Shown: piece by piece, positions 43,598-55,531 of the stretch | Layout of the letters: the number at the start of each line of letters is the position of its first letter | Numbering within the stretch: position 1 is the first letter of the stretch | From: Usnea hakonensis | Lineage: Eukaryota; Ascomycota; Lecanoromycetes; Lecanorales; Parmeliaceae | Length of the DNA: 64,000 nt | Direction: 5' to 3' | Assembly (NCBI GenBank): GCA_013423325.1 | Contig: BLJB01000005.1 | Coordinates: 62,001 to 126,000 of the forward strand | Notes under the pieces: model-generated | Seen by the model: only the letters and a program-made list of their open reading frames with translations | Databases searched by the model: none | What the model was told of the DNA's origin: nothing | Program-made: the position numbers and the translations under genes

Positions 43598-44126
43598 AAT
43601 GTGGGCTCTCTGCATGAGTCTGATGAATGGTCCTAAAGGGTCTCGGAGTTTGCGGATGGTCAGTCTGGCGTTGTGTCTCTGGGTTGATGCTGGTGTATTG
43701 AGGATTATAATCAATGAGTGATTGCATGAAACGAATAAAGCCTCCAGTAGTCCCTTCTCATTGTGAACATAAGAACGACAAAATGTTGGGATGGACACTT
43801 GAGTACTAACTCCTGTATAAAATCATCAAGCAGTACTTAAATACCTCGGCTAGCCGTTTTGACGCCAATCGCGTCGACCGTTTTCACACGCGACTGTAGA
43901 AACCACGCATCAGATCTTCTTCGGTCTTCACCTACACCTTTTCTTAGAAAAACACTAGTGAAGCTGCCTCATTACTAATAAAGCTCATCCTCGACCATCT
44001 TTTCGTTTCAACGGACTCTTCTTAGCCGCCTTGAAGCTTCTACGGTCTTCTTCCTGCGTGCCCTTTGTACTTTTCCCTACATCTAAACCTCACTCTATCC
44101 ACCTATTCCGATAATAAATTCCAAAG
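43598..44126. other. Intergenic, pob3 promoter
   Basis: 529 bp with no gene; pyrimidine-rich stretches before 44127 are in keeping with a constitutive promoter. Confidence 0.4.
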
Positions 44127-46078
44127 ATGGAGGCTTTTGAGAAAATACACTTGGATCTCTCGAAACAGCCTGGCAAATGCCGTCTTGCAGAGGCTGGACT
44201 AGGATGGAAGCCCTCAGGCGGGGGTGACACTTTTACGCTTGACACGAACAATTTGGGAACCGCACAGTGGAGCCGCGCTGCGAGAGGATATGAGTTGAAG
44301 ATCATGTCCAGAACGTCAGGCGTAGTGCAATTAGATGGCTTTGAGCAAGAAGTGAGGTCGCTTTTGACTTAATGGCGGGGTTTGGCTTATGTGTTATAGG
44401 ACTTTGACCGCGTTGCTAAAGCCTTCAAATTGTTCTACGGCATCAATTTGGAGAACAAAGAGCACGCTTTACGAGGCTGGAATTGGGGCAAGGGAGAATT
44501 CGGCAAGGCAGAACTTGCCTTCAATGTTCAAAACAGACCTGCGTTTGAGATACCATACTCGGAGATCTCAAATACCAACCTTGCCGGGAAGAACGAAGTG
44601 GCGGTCGAGTTTTCGTTACCGGCAGACGGCAATGAGACGGGCACAAACGGGCACCTTGGGGGAGCAAGAAGTCGAGGGCGAAAGGCCGGTGCAGCAAAGG
44701 ACCAATTGGTGGAGATGCGCTTTTACATTCCCGGGACCGTCACTAAGAAGGAGAAGGATGAGGATGGTGAGGACAAGAGTGTTGATGGTGAGGAGGTCGA
44801 GGAGCAGAATGCTGCCAGCCTCTTCTACGACACGTTGATGGACAAAGCCGAGATTGGAGAGGTTGCTGGAGACACATTCGCAACCTTCTTGGACGTGCTA
44901 CATCTGACACCAAGGTTGGTTTCTTTGGAGTCTCTCAAAATTGCTTTGAAGCTAAACCAACGGCAGAGGACGATTTGATATCGACATGTACGAAAACTCG
45001 TTTCGGTTGCGTGGGAAAACATACGACTACAAGATTCAATACGACCACATCAAAAAATTCATGCTTCTTCCTAAGCCGGACGACCTGCATACTCTCATCA
45101 CAATCGGACTTGATCCGCCTCTGAGACAAGGCCAAACGAGATATCCTTTCCTCGTCATGCAGTTCAAGCGCGAGGAGGAGGTCATTATCGAACTGAATAT
45201 GACAGAGTACGACCTTGAATTTGCTTCTTGATATATCATTAGCTAATAAGCCGCAGGGAAATGCTTGGGGGCAAATACAAAGACAAATTGATGCCCCGGT
45301 ATGAACAGCCGCAGCACATGGTCGTCGCTCAGGTGTTCCGCGGTTTGACTGGAAAGAGGGTCGTTACACCCTCGAAAGATTTCTCCAGCCACCACCAGCA
45401 GTCCGGAGTAAAGTGTAGCATCAAAGCAAACGAAGGGCACTTGTTCTGCCTAGACAAGAGCTTCATGTTCGTACCGAAGCCAGCCACATACATTTCCTTC
45501 GACACAATTTCCGTAATTGTCTTATCTCGTATTGGTGGTGCCATATCCGCAAGCCGAACGTTTGACATTACAATTACCACGAAGAACGCTGGTGTCGAGC
45601 ACCAATTTAGTAATATCAATCGGTATGGGTTCCAATGGCAGACCCTATGATTGTGCTGACGTACCGTACAGAGAAGAGCAAAAGCCTCTGGAGGATTTCT
45701 TTGCGGCAAAGAATCTCAAAATACGCAACGAGATGCTTGACGACGTAATTATACATCCTGCATTATTGTCTAGTAATCCACGCTAATCATTGCTAGTCCT
45801 CTGCCCTCATTCAAGCAGCGCTCAATGACGCGGATATCAACTCCTCGGAGGAAGAAGTCGTCGCCGCACGCGCTGACCGTGGCTCCGCCGATGAAGACGA
45901 CGAAAGCCTCGACGAAGATTTCCAGTCCGACTCGGATTCCGACGTGGCAGAAGAGTACGACTCGGCGCACGAGAGCAGTGGAAGCGACGACGAGATGGCG
46001 GACGCGGACGGTGGCAAAGGCAGCGAGGATGAGAGGGCGGCAGAGCCTAAGAAGAAGAAGGTCAAGACTGCGAAGTGA
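44127..46078 (+). CDS. pob3: FACT complex subunit Pob3 (SSRP1-like)
   Basis: Exons 44127-44351, 44400-44914, 44967-45206, 45257-45622, 45672-45744 and 45797-46078 (introns 48-52 bp) give 566 residues, the usual fungal Pob3 length. N-terminal dimerisation region (FEKIHLDLSKQPGKCRLAEAG start), then the SSRP1 core (WNWGKGEFGKAELAFNVQNR; YENSFRLRGKTYDYKIQY; SRIGGAISASRTFDIT), followed by an acidic tail and a basic end PKKKKVKTAK. As in other fungi there is no HMG box; that is supplied by Nhp6 in yeast. With Spt16 it forms FACT, which handles H2A-H2B during transcription and replication in the nucleus. The gene looks complete. Confidence 0.96.
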
Positions 46079-46668
46079 TGGGACTTGAAAAAAGGGGCGG
46101 CGAATCCTGCATTGCGAAGGGCGCCTGGGAACTTGTGGAATGTCAGGAAAGCCTCGTCAAAGACGTCGTCATCGTCGTCGTCGGCCCTTTCGTATGTATC
46201 ATGTGCTATGAATATCTACCTGAAAAGCTCAAAAGTATAAACAATAAACAAATCAAGATCTTGCGTCCCTTCCCTGCAAACACTTCACCTACTAAAGTAC
46301 CATCCCCCGTTCCCGCAGACCTGACTTACGAAACACACACCTTGATCCGCACTTCTACCCCTACAGATATCCTACCCGGCATATTCCCATATCCACATAT
46401 CAGACCCTGTACGTATCCGAGCAAGATCTGAAGTTGGAAAAGAGAAATGTGCAAATTTCTTTTCGACATTGCCTGCGTCCTTCTTGTTGCTGTAAACAAA
46501 CGCTCTTCCCTAAACCCATATAAATTGGATCTCCAGCTAAGTAAGTTTGACTCAGCGTCTTCATAATAGCGTTCTCATTTTACTAGCTACTTACCAGAAA
46601 TGTTCACAGTCGAGACCAGAAAGATCGGGGGGGGTTGGGGGGGGGGGGGGGGGGTTTTTTTAAGGGNN

Positions 46669-46725
<57 letters not shown>

Positions 46726-47085
46726 CTTTTTTCAAGGGTAAGTAAGTAAGGTATGTGGGTTGGATACTTGGGGTAGGTATGGATAGGGGATAGGGAGGTA
46801 ATAGGGGAAGACACGACTCCGAGGGATTGGGGTTATTGGGAAATCGAGTTGCGCCTGATTTGATGTTTCCTTTTCATTACTTTGTGAATATAGGGTACTA
46901 CTGTTGTCATGTGATGGCATCGTACAAGGTGGGTTTTGCCATGTCAAGAAAGAAAAGAAGAAGATATTCGAGGGAGGAATCGGGTTTCATTGACTTGTTC
47001 GTTCATTCCTGTATTCTCGGACTAGACTTTCATCTCCTTTCCAGCTCTAGCACCCCTTCCCATTCCATTCCATTCCCTCCCTCTC
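46079..47085. other. Intergenic with assembly gap
   Basis: 1.0 kb; contains the poly-G/NN block (separate entry) and a (CATTC)3 run at about 47062-47075. No gene supported. Confidence 0.5.
46627..46725. other. Poly-G block with 2-N gap (assembly artefact)
   Basis: G runs on both sides of NN at 46667-46668, with one T stretch in between. Very long poly-G is characteristic of two-colour sequencing no-signal reads or a failed join. Confidence 0.85.
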
Positions 47086-48040
47086 TCACTCAGCCTTCCC
47101 ACCCAACAACTTCAACCCGACATACCTGCTCCTCGCCCTATCAATCTTCTTAGTCAAGTCCGAAAGCACACTGCAGCACGTGTGCAAGTGGTCATGCACA
47201 GCTTTTTCCGTGAAGTGAAACACTTTGTCGCTGCGCGACGTCTCCTTGTCGAAGAGGACGGCGAGCGGGGAGTGGTTTTTGCGGGGTTTTTGCCATACGC
47301 CTGTGTGGAAGTGGAGTTGGAAGGATCAGTTGATTGCTTTTCAGTGGTCATGGAATCACTTCGTCCAAGTTTGTTGCAATAAGGTAAGTTTGGAGAGCAA
47401 AGGAAGGGGCTTTTTTTGCTTCTCGGAAATGTGGAGAATAGGCCCAAAGTTGCGGCGATTCATTACTCGGTTGTATGTACGTACCAAGATCGTCCATAAA
47501 CTTCTTGATCGTTGGCGATGCGTCTTTGATCTGTGCAGATCTCGAAGTCAGTGTTGCTTATTCGAGGTAGGAAGTGGAATTGCAAGACAGGTTTCAGGAG
47601 TGGGAAATTGGTCTTGCTCCTCCAATTCATTACAAACAAGGAAAACCCAGCTCCAAGAATGGACATACCTTCTGCTCCGCTTCGTTGGTGCGCGAGATGG
47701 TCGCCAGTGATGGGGGTTTGCCCAGCTCGTGGGCTGTCCAAATGAGTTGGCCTTAAAAGAAGATTAGTGGCTGTAAGACAAGCACTGGAGGGACATTACA
47801 CAGAATGCAGAGCATCTCGGACAGCGGCGACAAAATGGCCTTGTACAGAGCTTTGTCTCCCGTCGGCTTAAGAAGAAATTCGATATCGGTAGCAAGATTC
47901 TTGCGCCAATTGCTGAGTTTAAAGGCTATCTCGCTGCAGTCTTTCTGCAAAGAGCTGGATTTGGGGATGCGTTCGGAAAGGCTTCCGGCCAAATTAATTG
48001 CGATGGAGAGCAAATCTCTGATATAGGGAGGTGAAGACAT
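47086..48040 (-). CDS. Small four-exon protein of unknown function
   Basis: Minus-strand exons 48040-47800, 47751-47669, 47530-47485 and 47300-47086 (introns 48, 138 and 184 bp) give 194 residues with every phase agreeing (1, 0, 1). The protein is helical and amphipathic throughout: IRDLLSIAINLAGSLSERI near the start, LIWTAHELGKPPSLATIS in the middle, VFHFTEKAVHDHLHTCC and LSDLTKKIDRARSRYVGLK near the end. No signal peptide or membrane span. I do not recognise the family. A possible further intron exists at AG|GTATGT close to 47118. Consistent phases over four exons argue that it is a real gene. Confidence 0.6.
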
Positions 48041-49982
48041 TTTTAGTTGTCTGCTGCAAAAATTTGGGCGAGAGCATTGATGTATATCAAGAAATTTGGG
48101 ACCTTTGTCTCTTCTGAGACTAAAGGCAAAAGGCGGTCAGGATGTGAGGCTGTCTGCAGTATCTGAAAACCCCTTCGAAATGAAACAATTTTAGCGATAT
48201 GACTGACCGCATCCACTTTCAGCTTCTGCCTACGCAGGCAGCGAGAATCCTTCAGCCTGATCGGCTCCCCCGCAGCAGCCTCATCTTTGGATAAGGCTGC
48301 AACGTATGTGGGTTCTTTCGATGCTTTGCGAAGGTATCTTCTTGCTTTTCCTTTCCTATAAAGGGAAGTATTTCTGTGTTTGATTCGATGCGGAAGCTAA
48401 GAAGCTGTTTGTCTCCATGTTTGTCACCACGTAGCTCCATTACCAATATCCAGGCAACCATGTCACAGATTGCTGGGCTTAGTATCCTAAAGTATAAGCA
48501 ACTTCGATTGACTTCGAAAATGTAGTTATGGCAGCATGATCCTTGCTCATCAGATTTGGGGACCGCTCGAATATAATCGATAAAATGTCATCTGTCGTGG
48601 TTGATCTTCGTAAAGGACTCAAGACTCGCTTTTGGTTCCTTACTTTATCGTTCATTGTCTGTAGCTGAGATTCAAACTCTTACGAGGTTAGTCGAGGTTA
48701 CCTACTCCTATTTTGAAAATCCCACAAGGTCTTAATTAGCAGCCGCGGGGGACTTCTCGATTACTGCCGTTTCGGAAGTGCTTTGAGGGAATCATCAGCG
48801 CTCTTGTTCCATTCCTTGTAGGATTCAGATAGGACCGTCCATCTAGACTAGGCAGGTGTCGAATAAGAGATCTGTATGATCGACGCCAGAATAAAACAAC
48901 CTGTGCCATTTCATAAAGCTGCCGGATGCTCTCGGATGATGGCAAGCGTCCAAAGCGTATTGCCGAAGAATATCCTGACCTCTACCAAGGCACAACGCCA
49001 TCGGTCAGCATCTCAGATCGAGGTCTCCCTGCTGATTCGGTCCAATTAGCCCATTGAGACCACTACCCACTTCGAAACCACGTAATGCCAAGATTCTTTG
49101 GCATTAATTGCGTCAATGATGCTGCAAAGATATCCGAGGTTCAACACTTCGCTTGATTTGCTTTCGGCGAGAAGTGGGGACCGATAATCAAGTGTCCCAT
49201 CCACCGAACTTCAGCGGTGCTGCTGCTCTGAGATCCGCATGATATGGCGTCATTAGTGAAGACATACCAACAATTTATCTGCTTGCGGCTGCTGATGACT
49301 AGTCCTGGTGAGAGATTATGATCTCGGCTGCTACCCATAAAAAATGATCCTGGCACAGTAAGGGAAGGTGCTCCGGGTCCAAAGTCTATCTCGGGCGACG
49401 TTAATGGTCTTTTGGTCATTCTAAAACCTGTAGAGAAAAGCCAAGGGCTTTCATTTGGCCGAATCACCAGCCTGTGATTAGACTAGAAGGGAACTTCGAA
49501 AGACAGAAAAGAAAGCGCGATGATATCAAGAACAGTCTTGCTGATTCTCAAACAAGGCGCTTCGAGATCCGAGAGAGACAATTTGATATTGCAAATACAG
49601 GTGTAATATTACCACTGTGATTATCAAGGAGACTCTGCCTTGCTGAAGAGACCGTAGGTTTCAATCTTTGGGGAAGAAGACATACTCCACCAGAGACTCG
49701 GAAAATAGTACCCTTGAAGCCTCTTGGGTCGGACTAGATAGGATTCATTATTGTACGAGAGCTGAGAGTGTAATCTTACGTGAACGCGAGGGCTAGAATA
49801 AAATTGAAGAGAATAAACTCAAAGCTTCTCTTCCCCGCGTTTGAATTGACGCTAGTGATCCGAAGCACGCGTCGCCAAGCGCGTAAACATAGCCTTACTT
49901 AGTGCTTGAACGAAGGACAAGGCCATCTTCAATACCTCGTTCCTGCGTCCCCAATTAGGCTCTGGCCTCACTTGGAAAACTT
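48041..49982. other. Long intergenic region
   Basis: 1.94 kb. The open frames at 48736-48945 and 49141-49467 (minus) carry no recognisable motif and no clear splice partners. Nothing else supported. Confidence 0.4.
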
Positions 49983-50771
49983 ATGGCGACCACCACAGAC
50001 AACCGCTCCCCTTCCCCCGCCCCGCCTCCTCCCTCCACCCAAACCCCCGGCCCCCGCGCCACAGCTCTCAACAACATGTTCACCGCGGCTCTCACGCACA
50101 CAGTCCACACCTGCTCTTACGCAAACTTCGCCGCCTGTTTCCCGACTTCCGCAAAGTACGCCCCTGCGGTTTTGAACAATGTGTGGAGACAGATTGTCGG
50201 ACAGGTAGAGGACAAGGCGAAACGGGAATATGAGGAGATATTGGTCGAGAAGGACGTAGTTGGGGGACTGAACGAGCTGGAAAGGCTGGTGGGAACTGCG
50301 AAAGCGAGGAGAGAGGGAGGTGGGGAGGGGATGTTGCCGAGTGAGCCGTGAGTATATATCGAGTTATTGTTCATGAAGGGAGGTCTGCATGTTGCTTGCG
50401 ATGGCGAGAACTTGGGTAGAAGGTATGTGAGAATTTGTGCTGACTGGCGCTTATGCCTAACATATAGTCCGCACATGCTGCCTCCACAATCCCTCTATCT
50501 GGCACACCTGGCACCTTATCTTGCGACTACGCAGTCGCAGCTTGAGGCCGAGCTGCAAGCAGTACAAGTCGAGAACGAACAGTTGGCAAAGGGAGTAGAG
50601 ACACAGAAAGATGAAGTAGAGCGACTCGTTAGCGGTTTGGAAGCGGTAATTGCAGATCTGGAAGGTGCGAATGGTGCTATGAGCAGCGTGGCTGAAGGCA
50701 GCGAGATGAGAAAAGAGGCAATGGAAGTAGACGGGGAGAGTGCAACTAGGGCGAGAGGAAGTCGGTTATGA
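49983..50771 (+). CDS. nnf1: Kinetochore MIND-complex subunit Nnf1
   Basis: Exons 49983-50347 and 50468-50771 (intron 120 bp) give 222 residues. A Pro/Ser leader precedes RATALNNMFTAALTHTVHTC and SYANFAACFPT, then LNNVWRQIVGQVEDKAKREY, ILVEKDVVGGLNELERLV, the Nnf1 (PF03980) core. The second exon carries a coiled coil (TTQSQLEAELQAVQVENEQL onward). Nnf1 with Mis12, Dsn1 and Nsl1 links the centromere to the outer kinetochore. The 5' part of exon 1 is C-rich and the 3' part G-rich. Confidence 0.88.
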
Positions 50772-50916
50772 GAGAAAGAAAGAACGGCCAGATATGCTTA
50801 AAGGGTACTGTGCAAGATGGTTGGGGTCATCCACTCAAAACGGGAAGGGCAGGTATAGCAGCACATTTTTGAATTGTTTACGCGTGGTCATCAATCCTTG
50901 ATCGGTATCCATCATT

Positions 50917-52611
50917 TCATGCGATCAGGCTCTCTATTCTCTGAAAGCTTTGCTCTCCTAGCAGGCCTTCATCTCTCATTTCCTGTGTAGTTGATTCTAC
51001 CAAATCTTTTTGGGTCTGTACCAACAACAGGAGCCTTCCTGCGTCACCCACCAATCCTAGTGCAATTGACTGTTTGACGTTTGCTTCATTCTGCTCTTCT
51101 TCGGTACCCGTGTCCCCCTTTGCTAGATTTGCTGCACTACGGAAGTATACTTCCGCGTTCTTGAGGAGAGTTGGGGCACTCTTGGCCGCGAGACCATAAT
51201 TCAGAGGCGCCTCACTCAAGTGCAATCGCAGCAACTCGCAGTCTCCTCGTCGAAGGTGAATGCGAGGCAGATTTTGGGCACCAGGAAGCCTCGAAGCAGC
51301 TGTGAGGCTGTCGAGCGCTCTAGTTATGTGCTTCCAGCACATACCGCTTATGTGGGCCATGTCAATGGGTTGTGCCTGCTGGAGAGCGGCTTGCACACTT
51401 GCGTGGAACGCTAGCTCTGCGTCTGCTTTGTCGCAAAGACTCTGAGGGTCACTTGAAAGGCAAAGATCCTGATTGGTGAATGCCATGTTCAGCTCATTTT
51501 CATAGGTAGGCAGATCGAGTTGTCCATCCCGGAAGGCTGCGTCAGACAATGCGCAAGTAAATTTCGCCTGTGCAAGACCGGCTTCGCGGTGATGAGTTGA
51601 ACCAGCAAGATATATTGTTGCCTTCTCTTCTAGCGTGGTACGGTAGTACTCTTCGACCCATGCAAGAGATGTGTGAGAGGGCCCTAGACCACAGATCGCT
51701 GTCAGGGTATCTAGCTGTGCAATGGTGGTATCAAGGAGAGTGTCGTGGGTGACTGGTTCTTCTACAGAAGCCCAAACCTCTTCTTCCGGCACATCAGATG
51801 TAACACTAGTGTTGCTATCTACGTCAGGAGGCGACTGTGCTTCGGGAGTGCGATTGTGTTCATCGTGACTAAGCTTGGACTCTTGAACGTTGAGACATGT
51901 CTGGAAAAGCTCTAAAGATTCTTGAAAAAGGCGCAGTGCTTCGTCTCGAGGAGATTGTGATGGTTTTTTGCCTTCACAAATGGCTTCGGCAAGACTTGTC
52001 AATACCTGGGCCGTATTACTACTAGAGTCAGTCCAATCAAGTTCCACCTACAAGCGAATGCATACAAGAGAAGATCCGCATTTTCTCGGTCGATCGTTAG
52101 TGCCAACCTGTGAGAATCGAGAGTTGTATGCAAGAGCTCAATTAATGGAGTCGGCAAGTACTCGAGTAACCGAGGCTGCTGAGCGACTTCATATTGCAAC
52201 CGAGCCCTGGTGATCTTCAGTGGAGCTCCAATTTTGATGAGGGTTACGTCTCACCTATTGTATGCTATATCAAAGGACCGAGGGAACAACCGCAGTCCTT
52301 TTTCATACACCTCAATCGCGCGGATGAAAAACCTCAAGGACTTGGCAGCATCTCCAGCACGCCATTTCTCTCCAGCTTCTTCAAAATCAACACCGGCTGC
52401 CCGGGAATTAGCTGGATATGGGCTCAAGGTTACATCCTCGGGTGTGATTTTGATACCTGCAAGAAAATCGTTGGCAGTCTCACACTCGGGAGCCTGCAGC
52501 TACAGCATCAATAATCATGAGCCAACACATGCGTTTAAGCAATCTGCGGACCTCTGCTTTCTTCCTCCCAGTCTGCTTCTTGGCATTCAACCATTGCTTG
52601 TGCTTCGGCAT
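50917..52611 (-). CDS. TPR repeat-containing protein (UPF0661-like)
   Basis: Minus-strand exons 52611-52552, 52499-52255, 52206-52066 and 52018-50917 (introns 52, 48 and 47 bp) give 515 residues. A basic N-terminus (PKHKQWLNAKKQTGRKKAE) is followed by EEAGEKWRAGDAAKSLRFFI and RAIEVYEKGLRLFPRSFDIA, then LQYEVAQQPRLLEYL and NTAQVLTSLAEAI. These helical pairs match the tetratricopeptide pattern, with an acidic spacer in the middle. Similar fungal proteins are annotated only as TPR proteins. It lies tail to tail with nnf1, 145 bp apart. Confidence 0.78.
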
Positions 52612-53972
52612 TATTCTTAGAAGCGTGTTCTCAGAGCGGTCAGTGAATCAAAGTTTCAAATGTCAATGGCTCGGGTAAATGGATCTCCTCGTGATATCTT
52701 TGTCTCCGTCTTATTTACTATCCGTGTTCATATGACATGGCGCATATCGCACTCTGCTCCTTCTCACAACACGTAAGATTTTGAGACGGTGAGGGACTTG
52801 ATGATGGATTCTCAATCCGTTAGTGGGGTAGTATTGTATTCTGATTGGATGGAGATGGTCTCATGGCCCGCGCGAAGACTACTCTTAAGACAGCTTAGAC
52901 GGCATTAGAGTTCAGCATCCCTGCTTGCCATGTGCTGCGTGGCCTCGGCCTCGGTTTCCGATCCTAAAGTCTAGCTTGGCACTGCCCCTGGTGTAGAGTG
53001 CTGTACTGTACTGTACTTTTCTTTACTTGTACTCTACATACAATACCTTGTGTCTCGACAAAGTTGAAGACGTTATAAGAGGCAGCGATGAAGGTTCAGA
53101 AAGAAGTAGGACCTAATCTGGTCAGGTCAAATTCTGAGTACATGTCGCATGTCGGCGAATTGTTTGTGTATCTGATGATTGATGAAGTGATAAGGGGGCG
53201 TAAAACATACCTTAAGACCGGATGACGGAGGGAGACGGATAAAACCTAAGGTACCTTAAGTACCGTATGTAAGAACTATGCATGTGGCAGAGTTGAGTTA
53301 AATGCGAAACCTGCTGTAAGTCTACTGAATAAGTTAAGATGAACTATTATTATTATTATTAGACTCCTTCCCCCCACATCTCAACTTCTCAACAACCATT
53401 CTCTCACTCTCAGTCACCGAATCTGAAAATTTATCCCTCCTGAAGCCCAATCCGAAAAATCGTCGCATAAAGTAGTAAGACTGATTGCTCATCAAGCTTG
53501 GTGACGACCAAGGTTACATCGCTCCACCGAATAAACCTCAATAAACTTTGCATCAACGTCACCACAACACTCTACCTTCCCCCCCCAATCCTGGTCAGAC
53601 CTACGTTTCACCGCGCTGATCCTCGGTTTCCAAACACAAGAAGCTTTCCTTCAGACTTCAATCCTCAAAGTCGCAGCATTTCCTCTGAATCTTTTGAACA
53701 CACGTCTTCTTCGCCCCTCACTTTCAATGGGTCGTGAGTCCATGGAACGTCCTATCATGGCTCCAAGTGTAAGTTCAATCCGTCATTAGGCCTGTCTCAT
53801 TCCAGTCACAATGTTCCAAGCAAGCTGTCAAACAATCTGGCAATGGAAAAAGAATAAGCCCTGTCCATTCTGTGCCATATTCTTATGTCAGCTCGGCACA
53901 AAGCGTCTTCCCCGGGCAGTGCAAAAAGCGCCCTGTTTATGTTGATCATGCCTGGACCATGAGAATTCCGTA
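52612..53972. other. Intergenic with short tandem repeats
   Basis: 1.36 kb. (CTGTA)n at about 53000-53016 and (TAT)n at 53344-53361. A possible first exon of the next gene lies around 53728-53770 (ATGGGTCGTGAG...), but its phase does not fit, so it is not called. Confidence 0.4.
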
Positions 53973-53986
53973 TTGTCTCTTTCTAG

Positions 53987-54374
53987 GCACCTCGCCTCGA
54001 TCATCAGACCCTTGTCCACTGATAAACATCCCTTCCAGGTCACGTCCAAACGAACGTCAAAGCGTTTCTCAACCTTTAGTCTTGCAGCCTCCGATAGCAC
54101 ATCACATACCAACGCATCATCGTCGACGGGCGACCCGCGTATGCAAGAGATCAAAGAGTGGACGCAAGGCTTTGATCGCCTAGAGCAGAAACGTCTCCAG
54201 CAGCAGCGATACCAACCTACACCAGAGAAGACCGACAGCCTCAGCAAGCTGGCCTTGGGGGCAAAGGTCGAGCGTGCACTCGGTCGGAGGATGACGGATC
54301 AGGACGCGACATTCAGACCAAAGTTGCTGGACGAGAAGGCAGGAATGGGGAGGTCAGTCAGCACTGCCTTATGA
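53987..54374 (+). CDS. Short conserved fungal protein, 5' end unresolved
   Basis: The 3' exon begins after a TTTCTAG acceptor (53986) and ends at TGA 54372-54374. It reads TDKHPFQVTSKRTSKRFSTF, MQEIKEWTQGFDRLEQKRL, LALGAKVERALGRRMTDQDA and then a short tail. The VERALGRRM block is found in a family of small Pezizomycotina proteins of unknown role (from memory). There is no ATG at the head of this frame, so at least one upstream exon is needed; candidates between 53726 and 53960 do not join with a consistent phase. Confidence 0.5.
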
Positions 54375-55531
54375 GGCCCCAGCTCGATCTCACTTTTAGT
54401 ATCAAGGTCACGACTACGATGAAGTTCCTGATCACATTATGTCCGCAGTGGGTGTGGATAGCCGACAGCCGAGTTGTCACGGTTTCGCCGCTTCCGCAAT
54501 GTGTCTTGATTGTTTGTTTGTATTTCACTGCCAATACCCAGCATTTTCTTTGGTGTTAGAAGATTGCAACTCGTGGAAACTGGGAGGACATGTCTCTACT
54601 GATTTGTGTCGAATATGAAAGGCACACGGGTGTGCTATTCAATCCCATGATGCTTACATGAATACCATGTCTAAACTAGGTACACATTTACTATCTGATC
54701 TGACCGGGCGAGCACCTTGTAAATATCAAATACGCTGTAGATAGACGCCCGAGACGCTACCTTATGAATGTCTCGTTAGGGTTGGTAGGCGAATCGTTGA
54801 TGCAACCAATTGGCCTTTTCTAGGTCCCGTTGAAGCGGGAGGTAAAGGTTTACTCCGAGCATTCATAGGCGAGAAAATCACAGTATAACCCGAATAAAAT
54901 ATATGCGTGGAATCTAGATGATCATGTTACGAATGGCATAACGTACTACCCTAGGTACTTTTGCATGGTCGGTGCTCGGGAAATCCGACGTTTTGATTGG
55001 GCGTTCTGGGTCCCGCAGCATCTGGTACCGCTAGCAAACGGTATTTTCTTTCTCATTTTCACTGCGCTTGAGCAGCACCTCTGCAGTGCACTCAATTTTT
55101 TTCACATGAAGAGTCCAAGATTAATCTTCTAATTACAATAGTCTCAAAACCATCAAATTACTCCATTCTTAAACCTCACACTCGTGTCCGTGACATTGTT
55201 TCGGCGTAGAGAGTATCCCCACAAATTTGGAGTCGGAGCTTTAGACGCTTGTCTTCCACATCTTCGTTACTCAGGCATTCATTTGCATCTATAAAGGCGC
55301 TTCGGATCATTTCATTTTCATCTTCTTACATGTCAGTCACCATCAACCTGGTCAATCAAGTCAGCTAACTTACGACCATGTAGCTATTCAAAGATTTTGC
55401 TGTCCTTGCGTCCTTGTGCAACCTCATCACCCGGCCTTTTTATCATTTACTTGGCGACCACTGGACATCACCTCCGAACATTCACCTCGCCCTCAGCGCC
55501 TGTCTCAATATAATCCACCCTAATATCGAGA
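54375..55531. other. Intergenic, promoter of NTF2/RRM gene
   Basis: 1.16 kb, no gene supported. CT-rich near 55390-55530. Confidence 0.4.

Noticed and set aside
49141..49467. 108-codon minus-strand frame
   Set aside because: No motif, no start context or splice partners, isolated in a 1.9-kb gene-free stretch.
53498..53737. 79-codon frame upstream of the short fungal protein, considered as its first exon
   Set aside because: No donor/acceptor pair gave a consistent phase into the exon at 53987.
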